Assembly: GCA_002840055.1 (NCBI GenBank)
Contig: PGZJ01000001.1
Coordinates: 372,001 to 436,000, forward strand
Source of the DNA: Gammaproteobacteria bacterium HGW-Gammaproteobacteria-11
GTDB taxonomy: Bacteria > Pseudomonadota > Gammaproteobacteria > Pseudomonadales > Pseudomonadaceae
Reading direction: 5' to 3'
DNA: 64,000 bases
The position numbers and the translations under genes were made by a program. The notes under the pieces are model-generated. The model saw only the letters and a list, made by a program, of their open reading frames with translations. It had not been told where the DNA came from and searched no databases. Position 1 is the stretch's first letter; the number at the start of each line of letters is the position of its first letter. This document shows, in pieces, positions 63,849 to 64,000 of the stretch.

Positions 63849-64000
63849 ATGAGCACACCCCTTGACACCGACATCTGCTTGATCGGCGGCGGCATTGCTG
63901 GCCTCTGGCTGAATGCACGACTGCGTGCGGCGGGCTTCAGCACCCTGCTGATCGAGCAAAACCAGCTGGGTGGCGGACAAAGCATGAAATCCCAAGGCAT
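63849..64000 (+). CDS. FAD-dependent oxidoreductase, DAO family (3' partial)
   Basis: Only 50 residues are visible before the window ends. The N-terminus has the Rossmann FAD motif CLIGGGIAGLWLNARL and then TLLIEQNQLGGGQS. The ATG at 63849 is preceded by GGGAG. By position it corresponds to PA4991 of P. aeruginosa, a glycine oxidase-like protein; the substrate is unknown. Confidence 0.8.
   Translation, partial: MSTPLDTDICLIGGGIAGLWLNARLRAAGFSTLLIEQNQLGGGQSMKSQG

Overview
The window is a chromosomal segment from a gamma-proteobacterium of the Pseudomonadaceae. The gene order matches, from memory, two stretches of the Pseudomonas aeruginosa chromosome: prmA-dusB-fis-purH-purD-retS (around PA4850-PA4856), then ygiQ-dnaB-rplI through tolC-waaA (around PA4928-PA4991). 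The protein sequences are clearly pseudomonad, but several details differ from P. aeruginosa: an EpmA/EpmB-type EF-P system lies between psd and fimW, and yqiA is missing between parE and cpdA. A lineage such as Halopseudomonas or a related Pseudomonas is plausible; the species cannot be fixed from this window.

Layout. 1-3.7 kb: prmA (5' end outside the window), a zinc-ribbon/DUF3426 membrane protein, dusB-fis. 3.8-9.8 kb: purH, purD and the hybrid sensor RetS. 9.8-13.6 kb: ygiQ coupled to dnaB. 13.8-19.6 kb (minus strand): the rpsF-rpsR-DUF2232-rplI ribosomal operon, preceded by rlmB and rnr. 19.8-20.0 kb: two identical tRNA-Leu(CAG) genes. 20.1-31.7 kb (minus): purA, hisZ, DUF2065, hflC-hflK-hflX-hfq, miaA, mutL, amiB, tsaE. 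31.7-38 kb: nnr, queG, orn, rsgA, motB-motA. 38-49.8 kb: HDOD protein, rhdA, psd, epmA/efp/epmB, fimW-fimX, serB. 49.9-58.4 kb: a cyclase-like membrane protein, parC, an aspartic protease, parE, cpdA, DUF1249, nudF. 58.7-64 kb: riboswitch-controlled thiC, tolC, waaA and the start of a DAO-family oxidoreductase.

Functionally this is mostly core genome: translation (ribosomal proteins, tRNA and rRNA modification, EF-P), purine synthesis, replication and topology (dnaB, parC, parE), mismatch repair, envelope biogenesis (amiB, psd, waaA, tolC), and surface behaviour (retS, motAB, fimW, fimX). No plasmid, phage, IS element, CRISPR array or defence island was seen.

The least ordinary material is intergenic. 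Five gaps (fis-purH, purH-purD, rpsF-rlmB, psd-epmA, nudF-thiC) carry a family of heptamer repeats (variants of AGCTNNA) arranged as two inverted arms around a unique centre. In all five a short motif close to CCGCAGTGG follows one arm, which suggests a polar element of common origin. In one locus the repeats appear to supply the -35 box of the rpsF promoter. Other noteworthy items are an rpsF leader that can sequester its own ribosome binding site, a TPP riboswitch before thiC, a RetS with degenerate ATP-binding boxes, and the Lys34-type EF-P cassette.
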